A stretch of 64,000 nt of DNA, from positions 64,501-128,500 of the forward strand of contig NZ_JAYESJ010000001.1 of the NCBI RefSeq assembly GCF_034720595.1. The letters run 5' to 3'. Positions 33,270-40,990 of this stretch are shown here, in pieces. The notes beneath the pieces are model-generated. The model was not told the origin of the DNA. It saw nothing but the letters and a program-made list of their open reading frames with translations, and did no database searches. A program made the position numbers and the translations under genes. The DNA comes from Rhizobium sp. CC-YZS058 (GTDB lineage Bacteria; Pseudomonadota; Alphaproteobacteria; Rhizobiales; Rhizobiaceae). How positions within the stretch are numbered: the stretch's first letter is position 1; every line of letters begins with the position of its first letter.

Positions 33270-34142
33270 TCAGGCCGGCTCCTCAACCAGCTCTGCCTGC
33301 CGGGCCAGCTGTCGTGCCGGGGCCCGGCGTCCTTCGCCGGCCACCAGGCCCGTCATGAGATGCCGTGCGAGGGCGGGCCGGCTATGATGGGGCATATGGC
33401 CGAGGCCCGGGACCAAGACCAGGCGCGCCTGCGCTGCCCGCTCGGCCAGCCAGGGCCAGTGCCAGCCTGGGTCGGCCGTTGCGTCCGCCTGCCCCTGAAG
33501 GACGGTGACCGGGACGTGCGGTGCAAGGCTGTCGAACCGCTCCATGTCATCGTTGAAGGCCAGCAGCTCGCCCGCCATGCTCGGCAGCGCGGTCGCCGCC
33601 ACCATGTGGCGGAAGGGGAGCTCAAGATCGCGAGGAACCGCCTCAGGATGGAAGCAGGCCTGCAAGGCGCGCCGCCCGAGCACCGGTGCCAGGGGTTCCG
33701 CCAGATGCCGGCGAAGCAGCGGCCCGATCAGCGGCGCCACGGCTGCACGCAGGAGCGGCATCGCCTGATGCGGTGTCGGCCGACAGAACGGAGCCATGAG
33801 CAAAAGTCCGGCAACGAGATCCGGTCGGCGCGCGGCCAGCAGAAGCGCGGGGCCGGCCGCGATCGAATGGGCAGCCAGCACGATCCGGCCAAGGCTGAGC
33901 GCGGCGATCAATTGTTCCAGCCAGATCGATTGTCCGGCAGGTCCTGCCTCCGGCGCGGCGGGTGCCGCGCTGAAGCCATAGCCAGGCCGGTCCGGGGCGA
34001 TCAGGCGGTGGTGAAGACCTGCGAAGGGTCGGAGCACCTCTTCCGCCAGGCTGCCGCATCCATGCAGCAGGAGCACCGGCGCACCGGCCTCGCCTGAGCC
34101 TTGCTCGAGCAGATGGGTCTTGTGGCCTGCGAACGCGATCAT
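33270..34142 (-). CDS. Alpha/beta hydrolase with unusual nucleophile elbow
   Basis: The 290-residue protein (from ATG 34142) has the hydrolase features LLLHGCGS (oxyanion loop), LIAPDRPGYGFS, a nucleophile elbow AHSIA with serine but without the usual glycines, an acid in LQGQADATADP and a catalytic histidine in GLGHMPHH. It could be an esterase or lyase acting on a small ester. The start is uncertain: ATG 34211 (MQLFRLSN) is also in frame, lies almost at the transcription start predicted from the stress promoter at 34245-34221, and neither ATG has a good ribosome site. Confidence 0.78.
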   Translation of the reverse strand: MIAFAGHKTHLLEQGSGEAGAPVLLLHGCGSLAEEVLRPFAGLHHRLIAPDRPGYGFSAAPAAPEAGPAGQSIWLEQLIAALSLGRIVLAAHSIAAGPALLLAARRPDLVAGLLLMAPFCRPTPHQAMPLLRAAVAPLIGPLLRRHLAEPLAPVLGRRALQACFHPEAVPRDLELPFRHMVAATALPSMAGELLAFNDDMERFDSLAPHVPVTVLQGQADATADPGWHWPWLAERAAQARLVLVPGLGHMPHHSRPALARHLMTGLVAGEGRRAPARQLARQAELVEEPA

Positions 34143-34220
34143 CCGGCCGCGCTGGGGCGGAGAGGAGAGGTGAGAGGAGGGGGGAAGGTTGGAGAGGCGG
34201 AAAAGCTGCATGGAGCTTGC

Positions 34221-34245
34221 AACCGGGGCTATCTGGCGGGGTTCC
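34221..34245 (-). promoter_or_regulatory. Sigma EcfG-type promoter of the hydrolase gene
   Basis: On the minus strand GGAAC (34245-34241), 16 bases, GGTT (34224-34221). Transcription would begin near 34214, leaving a leader of about 70 bases before ATG 34142 or almost none before ATG 34211. Confidence 0.62.
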
Positions 34246-34305
34246 GGGCCGCCGACGCATTTGTTCGCTATCGGACACTGGCGCCGCTTGGCCGCGGTAT
34301 CGTCT

Positions 34306-34330
34306 GGAACGATCGGTTCTGCCGCCGGTT
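34306..34330 (+). promoter_or_regulatory. Sigma EcfG-type promoter of the 115-residue protein gene
   Basis: GGAAC (34306-34310), 16 bases, GGTT (34327-34330). The ATG at 34375 lies 45 bases downstream. It is divergent from the hydrolase promoter. Confidence 0.65.
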
Positions 34331-34374
34331 TGCCCGATTGCGTCGCCATGGGCTGAACGCCAGGAGGGACTTGA

Positions 34375-34722
34375 ATGCGCAACGAGAACGAACCGACCGC
34401 CGCGCAGGTGCGCGGGGCGATCCAGGCCGGCGAGACCGGCGATATCCGCGAAGGCTTCGACCCCGCCGCCGCTCCGATGGAGACGGATGGCGAAGCGGCG
34501 GGCTCCCCCATGTCGCCCGAGCAGGCGCAGATCGCGCTCGACACGCAGCGCCGGCCGGGCCGCCAGGAGGATCAGCACAATTACGATACGGCCATGCGCA
34601 AGCCGGCATCGCTCGACACGAAGGCCCAGGGCGGCACCAGCCCCGGCTTCATCCTGCGGCTCGTTGGCCTGTTCCTTGTGGGTGCCGCAGTCATCGTCAC
34701 GCTCGTGCTGGTCGCGACGTGA
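34375..34722 (+). CDS. Hypothetical tail-anchored membrane protein
   Basis: The 115-residue product is acidic and polar for about 90 residues (ETGDIREGFDP, SPEQAQIALDTQ) and ends in one hydrophobic helix (about 92-114, LRLVGLFLVGAAVIVTLVLV), so it is probably anchored by its C-terminus. AGGAGG lies eight bases upstream of the ATG. A perfect stress-type promoter is 45 bases upstream. I do not recognise a named family. Confidence 0.75.
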   Translation: MRNENEPTAAQVRGAIQAGETGDIREGFDPAAAPMETDGEAAGSPMSPEQAQIALDTQRRPGRQEDQHNYDTAMRKPASLDTKAQGGTSPGFILRLVGLFLVGAAVIVTLVLVAT

Positions 34723-34746
34723 CCCATCTGCGCAAGAGGCAAGGCC

Positions 34747-35682
34747 TCACCGGCGCCAGAGGCGGCGCAGCCAGAAGTCGCGCCAGCCGCCATTGATCTG
34801 ATGCGGGCCCGTGCTCGTGAACAGGTTGCCGCGGCTGGCAGCCTGCCGGCGGCGCGAGAACTGGATCTTCGGCGCCACCCATCCCACCACCGCCTCCATC
34901 AGGGACGGCGAAATCCTCAAACCGAGCGCCATCAGATGGCCGTAGGTGCCAACGATGATTTCCGGCCGCGGATGGCGGGCAGCGGTGGTGATCGCGCGTG
35001 CCGCACGCTCCACCGCATAGAGCGGCGCGATCGAACGGATCTTCCGGCCCATGCGGTTGGCGCCCTTCTGATAGATCGGCGTATCGATGGCCGTCGGCAG
35101 AATGGTGCAGACATGGATGCCCGGCTGGGCGCGCATCTCCTGGCGCACGCATTGGGTGAAGCCGCGGATTGCGAACTTGCTGGTCACATAGGCGCTGAGA
35201 TAGGGATCGCCGACCAGGCTGAGCATCGAGGCGACATTGATCAGGCAACCCCATCCCCCCTGGGCCTTGAAGGCCCGCAGGGCTGCCTGCGTGCCATGGA
35301 CATAGCCGAAGAGATTGGTGTCGATCACCTGACGGAAGTCAGCCGTCGGCTGGGTCGCTGCCCGCCCATACATCAGCACCGCGGCGCAATTGACCCAGAC
35401 ATCGATCCGCCCGAAGCTCTCGATCGCGGTTGCCGCCAGCGCCTTGACGGCCTGTTCGTCCGCCACGTCAGTGGGCACGGCCAGCGCACGCGCGCCTCGG
35501 GCGCGGCATTCTTCCGCGGCATGGTCCAGCGCCGTCGCATCGCGTGCGGCAAGCACCACCGAATAGCCTTCCTCGGCAAAGAGCCGCGCCGCCGCCCGGG
35601 CGATCCCGCTCGATGCGCCGGTGATGACGACGACGCGGCTCGCCGGCCCGTCCTGGCTGTTCCCGCTCTGTCCTGCCCGCAC
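34747..35682 (-). CDS. Short-chain dehydrogenase/reductase
   Basis: The 311-residue protein has the SDR cofactor loop TGASSGIARAAA, the NAG-like VNCAAVL, and the catalytic Ser with YVTSK (Y-x-x-x-K). A C-terminal extension of about 50 residues beyond the Rossmann fold is basic and aromatic (DFWLRRLWRR). GTG 35682 was chosen as start since AGAGG/GGCAGG lies just upstream and the fold begins soon after; the frame reads back to 35976 through the promoter. A stress-type promoter (GGAAC-N16-AATT) ends 40 bases upstream. Substrate unknown. Confidence 0.85.
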   Translation of the reverse strand: MRAGQSGNSQDGPASRVVVITGASSGIARAAARLFAEEGYSVVLAARDATALDHAAEECRARGARALAVPTDVADEQAVKALAATAIESFGRIDVWVNCAAVLMYGRAATQPTADFRQVIDTNLFGYVHGTQAALRAFKAQGGWGCLINVASMLSLVGDPYLSAYVTSKFAIRGFTQCVRQEMRAQPGIHVCTILPTAIDTPIYQKGANRMGRKIRSIAPLYAVERAARAITTAARHPRPEIIVGTYGHLMALGLRISPSLMEAVVGWVAPKIQFSRRRQAASRGNLFTSTGPHQINGGWRDFWLRRLWRR

Positions 35683-35721
35683 GTCCTGCCTCTTTCCTGC
35701 ATCTTGATGAAGAGGCCATCG

Positions 35722-35746
35722 AATTGACTCCGAGCAGGAAAGTTCC
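35722..35746 (-). promoter_or_regulatory. Sigma EcfG-type promoter of the SDR gene
   Basis: On the minus strand GGAAC (35746-35742), 16 bases, AATT (35725-35722). It keeps the GGAAC-N18-TT rule, with weaker -10 bases than most sites here. The GTG at 35682 lies 40 bases downstream. Confidence 0.55.
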
Positions 35747-35929
35747 TGGGCGGCTGGGCGATGGCGGCTTGTGGGCAGGCCAAGGGCGCCCGCGATCACG
35801 GCCGATCTGACGAAGAGTTGACAGCGTCCATCCGCACCCGACCTGCAGTCCCGCGCATTGTAGCCGGCGAACGCTCTGACCGTAAGCTTTTGCGCTGGCC
35901 AGAGTGACGAACCGAGAAAAGCAAAGGAG

Positions 35930-36520
35930 ATGACTGTGGCAGTTCTCAAGGGCACCAACCGCGCCGATGTTCTCAATGGAACCGGTCTTGCCGACCGCCT
36001 CTATGGCCTTGACGGCAATGACCGTCTGTTCGGCAAAAACGGCAATGACGATCTTTACGGCGGTACCGGCAATGATGCGCTGAAGGGAAACGGCGGCCAT
36101 GACGAGATCTATGGTGGCGCGGGCAACGACCGGCTTTATGGCGATGCCGGCAACGATGAGCTGGAAGGCGGGAGCGGCCATGACAAGCTCTATGGCGGAT
36201 CGGGCGATGACGAGCTGGAAGGCGGCACGGGCAACGACATTCTCGATGGCGGCACCGGCCGCAACGAGTTGACAGGCGGCGCTGGCGCCGACACCTTCGT
36301 CTTTAAATCCGGCCTCACCGAAATCGAGGACTTCCGCTCCGGCGTCGATACGCTGCAGATCTCGACTTCCCTCGGCGCTTCGGATTTCGGCGACATTCGC
36401 GAACTCGCGCGCACAGCAGATGGCGGCGAGGACCTGATCATCGATTTCGGCCGCCACGAGCTGCGCCTTGATGATACGCGCCTCGCCGACCTCAAAGCCT
36501 CCGATTTCCTGTTCGTTTGA
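35930..36520 (+). CDS. RTX-type calcium-binding repeat protein
   Basis: The 196-residue protein is mostly RTX nonapeptide repeats of the G-G-x-G-N-D-x-L/I-x type (about nine, residues 8-115, e.g. GGTGNDALK, GGAGNDRLY). A C-terminal domain (about 118-196, FVFKSGLTEIEDF...SDFLFV) resembles the secretion end of type I exported proteins. There is no Sec signal. It would bind calcium outside the cell as a parallel beta roll. There is no enzymatic domain. AAGGAGATG-type bases precede the ATG. An intrinsic terminator follows. Confidence 0.85.
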   Translation: MTVAVLKGTNRADVLNGTGLADRLYGLDGNDRLFGKNGNDDLYGGTGNDALKGNGGHDEIYGGAGNDRLYGDAGNDELEGGSGHDKLYGGSGDDELEGGTGNDILDGGTGRNELTGGAGADTFVFKSGLTEIEDFRSGVDTLQISTSLGASDFGDIRELARTADGGEDLIIDFGRHELRLDDTRLADLKASDFLFV

Positions 36521-36574
36521 GCGAACCAACGCTTCGCACCACTCCTGCACCCCGTGCGGGCGGCCTTCCCTCAC

Positions 36575-36595
36575 GCGGCTTCCAAAGCCGCTTTT
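36575..36595 (+). terminator. Intrinsic terminator of the RTX gene
   Basis: GCGGCTT and AAGCCGC form a 7-bp stem with a 3-base loop, followed by TTTT. It lies 55 bases after the RTX stop and just before the ribosome site of the PRC-barrel gene. It should separate the two genes unless read through. Confidence 0.7.
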
Positions 36596-36611
36596 CAGGA
36601 GAGACTACAAG

Positions 36612-36983
36612 ATGCGGATTCCTTCTTTCGTCACCGCCGCGGGCCTGACAGCCCTTGTGCTGGCCGGTCCTGTGGCAGCTCAGGCGCCAGCCATGGTCAA
36701 AGTGGCGGACGACACCATGGTGACCGGGCTAAACATCACGGCCGACGCGCTCGAAGGCATGGCGATCCATGATGCAGCCGGCAAGAAGATCGGCGAGGTC
36801 GAAGATGTCGTCGGCACGGACCGAACAGCGGCGACCGGGGTCGCCATCGAGTTCGATCGCGCGTCCGGCCTCGGGCGGGAAACCCGTGTCGTGGCCTTAC
36901 GCGACCTCAAGCAGGATGGCCTGCGCCTGAGTGTCGATCTCGATGCTGCTGCCGCCGAGAAACTCCCGGTTTTCGACGATTGA
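36612..36983 (+). CDS. Periplasmic PRC-barrel domain protein
   Basis: The 123-residue protein has a Sec signal peptide (about residues 1-24, ending AQAPA) and a PRC-barrel domain (about 45-110, MAIHDAAGKKIGEVEDVV). PRC-barrels are small beta domains found in ribosome maturation, photosynthetic and envelope stress proteins; exported versions are common in rhizobia and lack an assigned role. The start at 36612 follows AGGAGAG. It lies 29 bases after a terminator hairpin. No stress promoter was found directly upstream. Confidence 0.8.
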   Translation: MRIPSFVTAAGLTALVLAGPVAAQAPAMVKVADDTMVTGLNITADALEGMAIHDAAGKKIGEVEDVVGTDRTAATGVAIEFDRASGLGRETRVVALRDLKQDGLRLSVDLDAAAAEKLPVFDD

Positions 36984-37008
36984 GCGTGCTGACCGTTCGC
37001 GCCCTTCC

Positions 37009-37038
37009 ATGCCGCGCCCTCTCCCAGGGGTGCGGCAT
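37009..37038 (+). terminator. Stem-loop behind the PRC-barrel gene
   Basis: ATGCCGC (37009-37015) pairs with GCGGCAT (37032-37038), with additional CCCT/AGGG pairing inside. It starts 26 bases after the stop. There is no T-run, so strength as a terminator is uncertain. Confidence 0.45.
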
Positions 37039-37062
37039 GCGCAGATCGAAAAGCAGGATCAG

Positions 37063-37087
37063 GGAACCCTCCGGGTCGCATTCCGTT
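37063..37087 (+). promoter_or_regulatory. Sigma EcfG promoter, full consensus
   Basis: GGAAC (37063-37067), 16 bases, CGTT (37084-37087). This is the full GGAAC-N16-CGTT consensus of alphaproteobacterial general stress promoters. The ATG at 37117 lies 30 bases downstream. Confidence 0.75.
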
Positions 37088-37116
37088 AGCCAACGCAATC
37101 ACTGAAGGAGAGACCC

Positions 37117-37980
37117 ATGTCCGATGCCCGCCGTCCGTCCCCGCCCCAGCCCGAGCAGCAGCAGGCTCCGCCTGGCTTGACCGCGAAGATGGATCCCATT
37201 CCCGATCATGGTGAACAGACCTATCGCGGCAGCGGGCTGCTGACGGGCAAGGTGGCGCTGATCACCGGTGCGGACTCCGGCATCGGCCGGGCTGTGGCCA
37301 TCGCCTATGCCCGCGAAGGCGCGGATGTGCTGATCTCCTATCTCAACGAAGACGAGGACGCGGAGGAAACGGCGCGCTGGGTGCGCGAGGCCGGCCGCAA
37401 GGCGATCGTGGCGCCGGGCGACATCCAGTCCGAGGACCATTGCAAGGCGCTGGTGGAGCGCGCCGTCAGCGAACTCGGCCGCCTCGATATTCTCGTCAAC
37501 AATGCCGCCTTCCAGCGGACCTATGGCGACATTGCCGATATCACGGCGGAGGAATGGGATACGACCTTCCGCACCAATATCTATGCCTCCTTCTTCCTCG
37601 CCAAGGCAGCGACGCCGCATCTGCGGCCGGGCAGCTCCATCATCAACACGACCTCCATCCAGTCGCGCCAGCCTTCGCCGCAGCTGCTGGCCTATGCCTC
37701 GACCAAGGGTGCGATCCTCAACTTCACCGCAGGCCTCGCCGAGATGCTGGCGGAGAAAGGCATCCGCGTGAATGCCGTGGCGCCGGGCCCGATCTGGACG
37801 CCGCTGATCCCTTCCACCATGCCGGCCGAAAAAGCGGCAAGCTTCGGCAAGCAGACGCTGATCGGCCGCGCCGGCCAACCCGCGGAACTCGCCGGCGCCT
37901 ATGTGCTGCTGGCCTCCGAGCATGGCAGCTACATGACCGGCGCTGTCATTCCGGTCACCGGCGGCGAGGTGATGATCTAG
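37117..37980 (+). CDS. Short-chain dehydrogenase of the YghA type
   Basis: The 287-residue protein has a polar N-terminal extension (about 1-45, proline/glutamine rich), the cofactor loop TGADSGIGRAVA, LVNNAAFQ, the catalytic serine region and YASTK. It ends in a GGEVMI tail. The extension and sequence resemble YghA/general stress protein 39-type SDRs, which are commonly stress induced and reduce small carbonyls. The start follows AAGGAGAGA. A full-consensus general stress promoter lies 30 bases upstream. Confidence 0.88.
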   Translation: MSDARRPSPPQPEQQQAPPGLTAKMDPIPDHGEQTYRGSGLLTGKVALITGADSGIGRAVAIAYAREGADVLISYLNEDEDAEETARWVREAGRKAIVAPGDIQSEDHCKALVERAVSELGRLDILVNNAAFQRTYGDIADITAEEWDTTFRTNIYASFFLAKAATPHLRPGSSIINTTSIQSRQPSPQLLAYASTKGAILNFTAGLAEMLAEKGIRVNAVAPGPIWTPLIPSTMPAEKAASFGKQTLIGRAGQPAELAGAYVLLASEHGSYMTGAVIPVTGGEVMI

Positions 37981-37995
37981 GCCGTCCCGCTGCGG

Positions 37996-38025
37996 CTCCG
38001 GGCCGGGGGTTATCCCGGTTCGGAG
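37996..38025 (+). terminator. Stem-loop behind the YghA-type gene
   Basis: CTCCG (37996-38000) pairs with CGGAG (38021-38025), and CCGGG with CCCGG inside. It begins 16 bases after the stop. No T-run follows. Confidence 0.45.
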
Positions 38026-38229
38026 CGCATGGCCCACAGCTCATTTGTGTCGCGCGGCGCAACGCGTTGGCGCCCGGCAGGGTGTCATTGTTGCAACAGC
38101 GAGCGGCTTGCCGAACGCGATCTCGCCGATTTCCATCCTCTTGCCCTGTCTGAACCGGCTGAAGCGATCTATCTCCCCGGCATCCGACGCATGCAACTTT
38201 GCGTCGATTCTCTGTTGAAGGAGATCGCC

Positions 38230-38967
38230 ATGACGCGGTTTACCAAGCTTCTCCTCGCCGGCATCGCGCTGGCTGCCCCCGCTTCCTTTGCCGGTGCGGC
38301 GGACCTGACGGAACCGGTCGGCCCGGTCGTGGTCGAAACGAGCGGCGGCTTCTATCTCGGCTCGGTCAACACGCTGACCTTCCTCGACGACACTTCCTTC
38401 GACGCGGCTGGCGCCGATATCGATACGGATTACGACGTCGGCTACTACAGCGCCGTGCGCGCGGGCTACAGCTTCGGCGACATGGGTTTCATTTCCCCCC
38501 GCATCGAACTGGAAGTCGGCTATGGCAATGCCTCGGTCGATCAGCATCGCGTCAACGGCGTGCGGGTCGATTCGGTCGACAGCTTCGGCGACGCCCGGCA
38601 GATCGCCGGTTACGTAAATGGTTATCTCGACATGCCTTTCGGCGGCATGTCGGCCGTCACGCCCTATATCGGCGGTGGTGTCGGTCTCATGAATCTCGAG
38701 CTGCGTCGCCAGGGCGTTTCGGGCACCGGCGTGGTCATGGATGACGACGACACCCGCTTCGCCTACCACCTCGATGCCGGCGTCGGCATCAAGCTGCAGG
38801 AGCTCGGCCTGTTCAACTCGGTGGCGCTGTTCGACAACACCACCTTCGATATCGGCTATCGCTATACCGCGGCCGACGGCTTCTCCTTCACCGCGCGTGA
38901 CGGCAGCCGCTCGGAAACGGATTTCTCGTCCCACGCCGTGCTCGTCGGTTTCCGCAAGAGCTTCTAA
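38230..38967 (+). CDS. Outer membrane beta-barrel protein (Omp25/RopB-like)
   Basis: The 245-residue protein has a signal peptide (about residues 1-24, SFAGAAD). The alternating beta strands (GGFYLGSVNTLTF, VTPYIGGGVGLMN, TFDIGYRYTAADGFSF) are typical of small 8-strand barrels of the OmpA/Omp25 type. It ends in Phe (VGFRKSF) as required for BAM assembly. GAAGGAG lies just upstream of ATG 38230. It lacks the usual Omp25 repeat loops, so the exact subgroup is uncertain. A GC-rich stem-loop follows. Confidence 0.8.
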   Translation: MTRFTKLLLAGIALAAPASFAGAADLTEPVGPVVVETSGGFYLGSVNTLTFLDDTSFDAAGADIDTDYDVGYYSAVRAGYSFGDMGFISPRIELEVGYGNASVDQHRVNGVRVDSVDSFGDARQIAGYVNGYLDMPFGGMSAVTPYIGGGVGLMNLELRRQGVSGTGVVMDDDDTRFAYHLDAGVGIKLQELGLFNSVALFDNTTFDIGYRYTAADGFSFTARDGSRSETDFSSHAVLVGFRKSF

Positions 38968-38976
38968 TCTTCAACT

Positions 38977-39009
38977 TCGGCCGGCTTGCCCCTGCGGCAC
39001 GCCGGCCGA
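38977..39009 (+). terminator. Stem-loop behind the outer membrane protein gene
   Basis: TCGGCCGGC (38977-38985) pairs perfectly with GCCGGCCGA (39001-39009) across 15 bases, starting 10 bases after the stop. No long T-run follows, but position and stability suit a transcript end. Confidence 0.55.
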
Positions 39010-39101
39010 GTTCAATGCAGACAGATGCTGGGCTCGATGCCGGGCATACACGCAAAAGAGGTGCTGGCCGGCTCAGGCCCGTATCGTCTTCTCCAGTCTT
39101 C

Positions 39102-39126
39102 GGAACAATGGGGCGCAGCCTCGGTT
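39102..39126 (+). promoter_or_regulatory. Sigma EcfG-type promoter of the 56-residue protein gene
   Basis: GGAAC (39102-39106), 16 bases, GGTT (39123-39126). The ATG at 39152 lies 26 bases downstream. Confidence 0.65.
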
Positions 39127-39151
39127 GGGTCCGATAAGCAAGGAGACGACC

Positions 39152-39322
39152 ATGTCCGACAAGAGCGCCAACACCTCGAGCGACGCTGCACGAACAGGCC
39201 CATCGGCCGATCAGGATCGCGACGCCCTCGCCAAGAAGGCCGAAGCCCATCATCAGGATCTGAAGAAGGGCGGCGCGGTCAGCGACGATGCCCTGTCTGC
39301 AACCGGCGCCTTCGAGAAATAG
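39152..39322 (+). CDS. Small hydrophilic protein
   Basis: The 56-residue product is highly charged and soluble, rich in Ala, Asp, Lys and Ser (DALAKKAEAHHQDLKKGG), and probably partly helical or disordered. AAGGAGA lies seven bases upstream of ATG 39152 and a perfect stress-type promoter just before that. Such small hydrophilic proteins are typical of stress regulons. No named family is recognised. Confidence 0.72.
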   Translation: MSDKSANTSSDAARTGPSADQDRDALAKKAEAHHQDLKKGGAVSDDALSATGAFEK

Positions 39323-39424
39323 CCTGACGCATGTGAACTGCCGCGCCCCGCTGCAGGCAAAACAGCGTGCGCAGCGGCGAACGCAGCCGTTGCGTCTTTC
39401 CGGCGGATGCCGGATGCTGGCCCG

Positions 39425-40240
39425 ATGGAAACGACCACGGATATCCTGACGTCGATCGCCGGCGGCCTCACCTTCATGCTGGGGACCGTCGGCATCGTTC
39501 TCTCGAGCTATTACTTCGCCCGTGCGCTGCTGCAGCCCGGCCGGGAGGGTGACCGAACCTTCGAAGTGGCGGGGAACGTCGCCGTGCGGGTGGCCACGCT
39601 GCACAGCCTCATCCTCGGCCTCGTCTATGCGCAGGAACTCGACGACTATAAGGGCGTCCGGTCGACGGTCATCGATGAGGCGGTGGCGATTTCGGATGTC
39701 TACAACGACGCCCGGCGCTACGGCGGCACGATCACGCTTCCAGTCCAGACCGGGCTGACCCGTTATGTCTCGATCGTCATCGATGAGGAGTGGGCTTTGC
39801 TCGCGAAGGGCGATGGGCTTTCTCCCAAGGCCTGGCAGGAATGGGAGTCGGTCTATGAGGCCGTCCTCGATCTGGCACCGGTCACCGATCGTGAACGCTA
39901 TCTGAGCACACGGCTGAAAGACCGGGTCACGGCAATTGCCCGCTATCGCGAGCTGCGCGAAGCGCCGACGGTCAGCCGCTTCTCCGGCCTGTTCTGGGGG
40001 CCCGCGATCATCGGTCTGGTCATCGTCTCCGCCGCCTTCTACGTCTACCGTCCAACCCGAACCCACCTCCTGCTGCTCAGCCTGTTCGGGGCCTATTCAG
40101 GGGTGATCCTGTTCTTCATCTTCGCTTTCGGAAATCCCTACTCGAACCCGGGGAAGCTGGCGCCGCGGCCCTTTGAGCGGCTTCTGCAGGGGGATCTTTC
40201 TCCCGTGCAGGCCCACGGATTGCCATCCGTCCCTAGGTAA
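39425..40240 (+). CDS. DUF4239-like membrane protein
   Basis: The 271-residue protein has membrane segments near residues 8-30 and 50-65 and two near the C-terminus (about 190-208 and 213-235), with a long soluble helical part between (LHSLILGLVYAQELDDYKGVRSTVIDEA). This is the layout of the DUF4239/bestrophin-like family, whose function is unknown. The start at ATG 39425 gives METTTDIL; an earlier in-frame start at 39407 adds six residues. The tail after about residue 240 is polar and not conserved-looking. Confidence 0.72.
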   Translation: METTTDILTSIAGGLTFMLGTVGIVLSSYYFARALLQPGREGDRTFEVAGNVAVRVATLHSLILGLVYAQELDDYKGVRSTVIDEAVAISDVYNDARRYGGTITLPVQTGLTRYVSIVIDEEWALLAKGDGLSPKAWQEWESVYEAVLDLAPVTDRERYLSTRLKDRVTAIARYRELREAPTVSRFSGLFWGPAIIGLVIVSAAFYVYRPTRTHLLLLSLFGAYSGVILFFIFAFGNPYSNPGKLAPRPFERLLQGDLSPVQAHGLPSVPR

Positions 40241-40373
40241 GTCTGTTGCAATTTTGCCGCAGCTAAAAAACTGTGTTCAACAGAGTGAAACTTAAGTCGG
40301 CAGCATTCGTTCATGTGCCGGCCGCAGACGATCGCGCGCCGTTTCAGCACGGAAAAATGTTTTGTCTTTTTCA

Positions 40374-40397
40374 GGCCTCGCCGCGAATGGCGAGGCC
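40374..40397. terminator. Strong hairpin between convergent genes
   Basis: GGCCTCGCC (40374-40382) and GGCGAGGCC (40389-40397) form a perfect 9-bp stem with the loop GCGAAT. It lies between the convergent DUF4239-like and DUF6894 genes. A T-rich stretch (TGTCTTTTTC) lies on its left side. It probably ends transcripts from one or both sides. Confidence 0.55.
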
Positions 40398-40420
40398 ATT
40401 AAGCCGCTGACTTCAAAGCC

Positions 40421-40669
40421 TCATTGCCACGGCGGAAGACATTCCGAAATCGCCGTGACCACATCGACCGTCGTCTGGTAGTGCCGGTCCTCATCGTAGA
40501 TCTCGATCGCCTTCATCGTCATCCGGCTGCCTTGGAGCAGATGTTCGGCCGCGATGTCGCGAAGGCTCTGCTGTGCCGCTTCGACCGCCAGATCGAGCGT
40601 CGAGAACTCCTCGCCCTCGTCATCGCGGATCGTTTCGTCACCCCGGATGATGTTCAGGAAATATCGCAC
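40421..40669 (-). CDS. DUF6894 family protein
   Basis: The 82-residue protein has the DUF6894 pattern: MRYFLNIIRGDETIRDDEGEEF, then LAVEAAQQSLRDIAAEHL. This family is small, cytoplasmic, common in rhizobia and without a known function. A near-match to a stress promoter (TGAAC-N16-GGTT) ends 40 bases upstream. It converges on the DUF4239-like gene across a strong hairpin. Confidence 0.8.
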   Translation of the reverse strand: MRYFLNIIRGDETIRDDEGEEFSTLDLAVEAAQQSLRDIAAEHLLQGSRMTMKAIEIYDEDRHYQTTVDVVTAISECLPPWQ

Positions 40670-40990
40670 GCTGGACCTTCATCGCTCGTCGCCGCTCTCT
40701 CGAAATTCAACCTCCGGAATCGAAAATAGTTCACCGCAAAAGCCTGTGCGTCCGATAGCGACGAAAGGGTTGACGCCTGGTCTCCACCGGTGGGGTGCCC
40801 TAAGCCTCCCTCTGGCTGCGCGACACACGGTCTGACCGGGGCTGGATCGCGGCTTCATCTCCTCCATCTGCTGCGGGACTGCCGCCGGACAAGGTGGTGT
40901 CACGGCCGGGCGCTGCAGTCCGCTGCACGGGTGCGGATAGCGATCGCTCGGCGACCGACGTCGAGGATGATCGAAGAGAGGGATTGAGAT
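40670..40990. other. Intergenic region between DUF6894 and MFS genes
   Basis: This 321-base stretch lies between divergent genes. It holds the near-consensus stress promoter for the DUF6894 gene on its left side and a ribosome site (GAGAGGGA) for the MFS gene on its right. Short open frames here have no start signals or family features. Nothing else was recognised. Confidence 0.5.
40709..40733 (-). promoter_or_regulatory. Sigma EcfG-like promoter, one mismatch
   Basis: On the minus strand TGAAC (40733-40729), 16 bases, GGTT (40712-40709). One base off GGAAC. The start codon at 40669 lies 40 bases downstream. Confidence 0.4.

Noticed and set aside
35830..35929. A stress-type promoter in front of the RTX gene
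   Set aside because: The nearest candidate (CGAAC followed by TTTT) lacks the GGAAC box and the right spacing to TT, so it was not counted.
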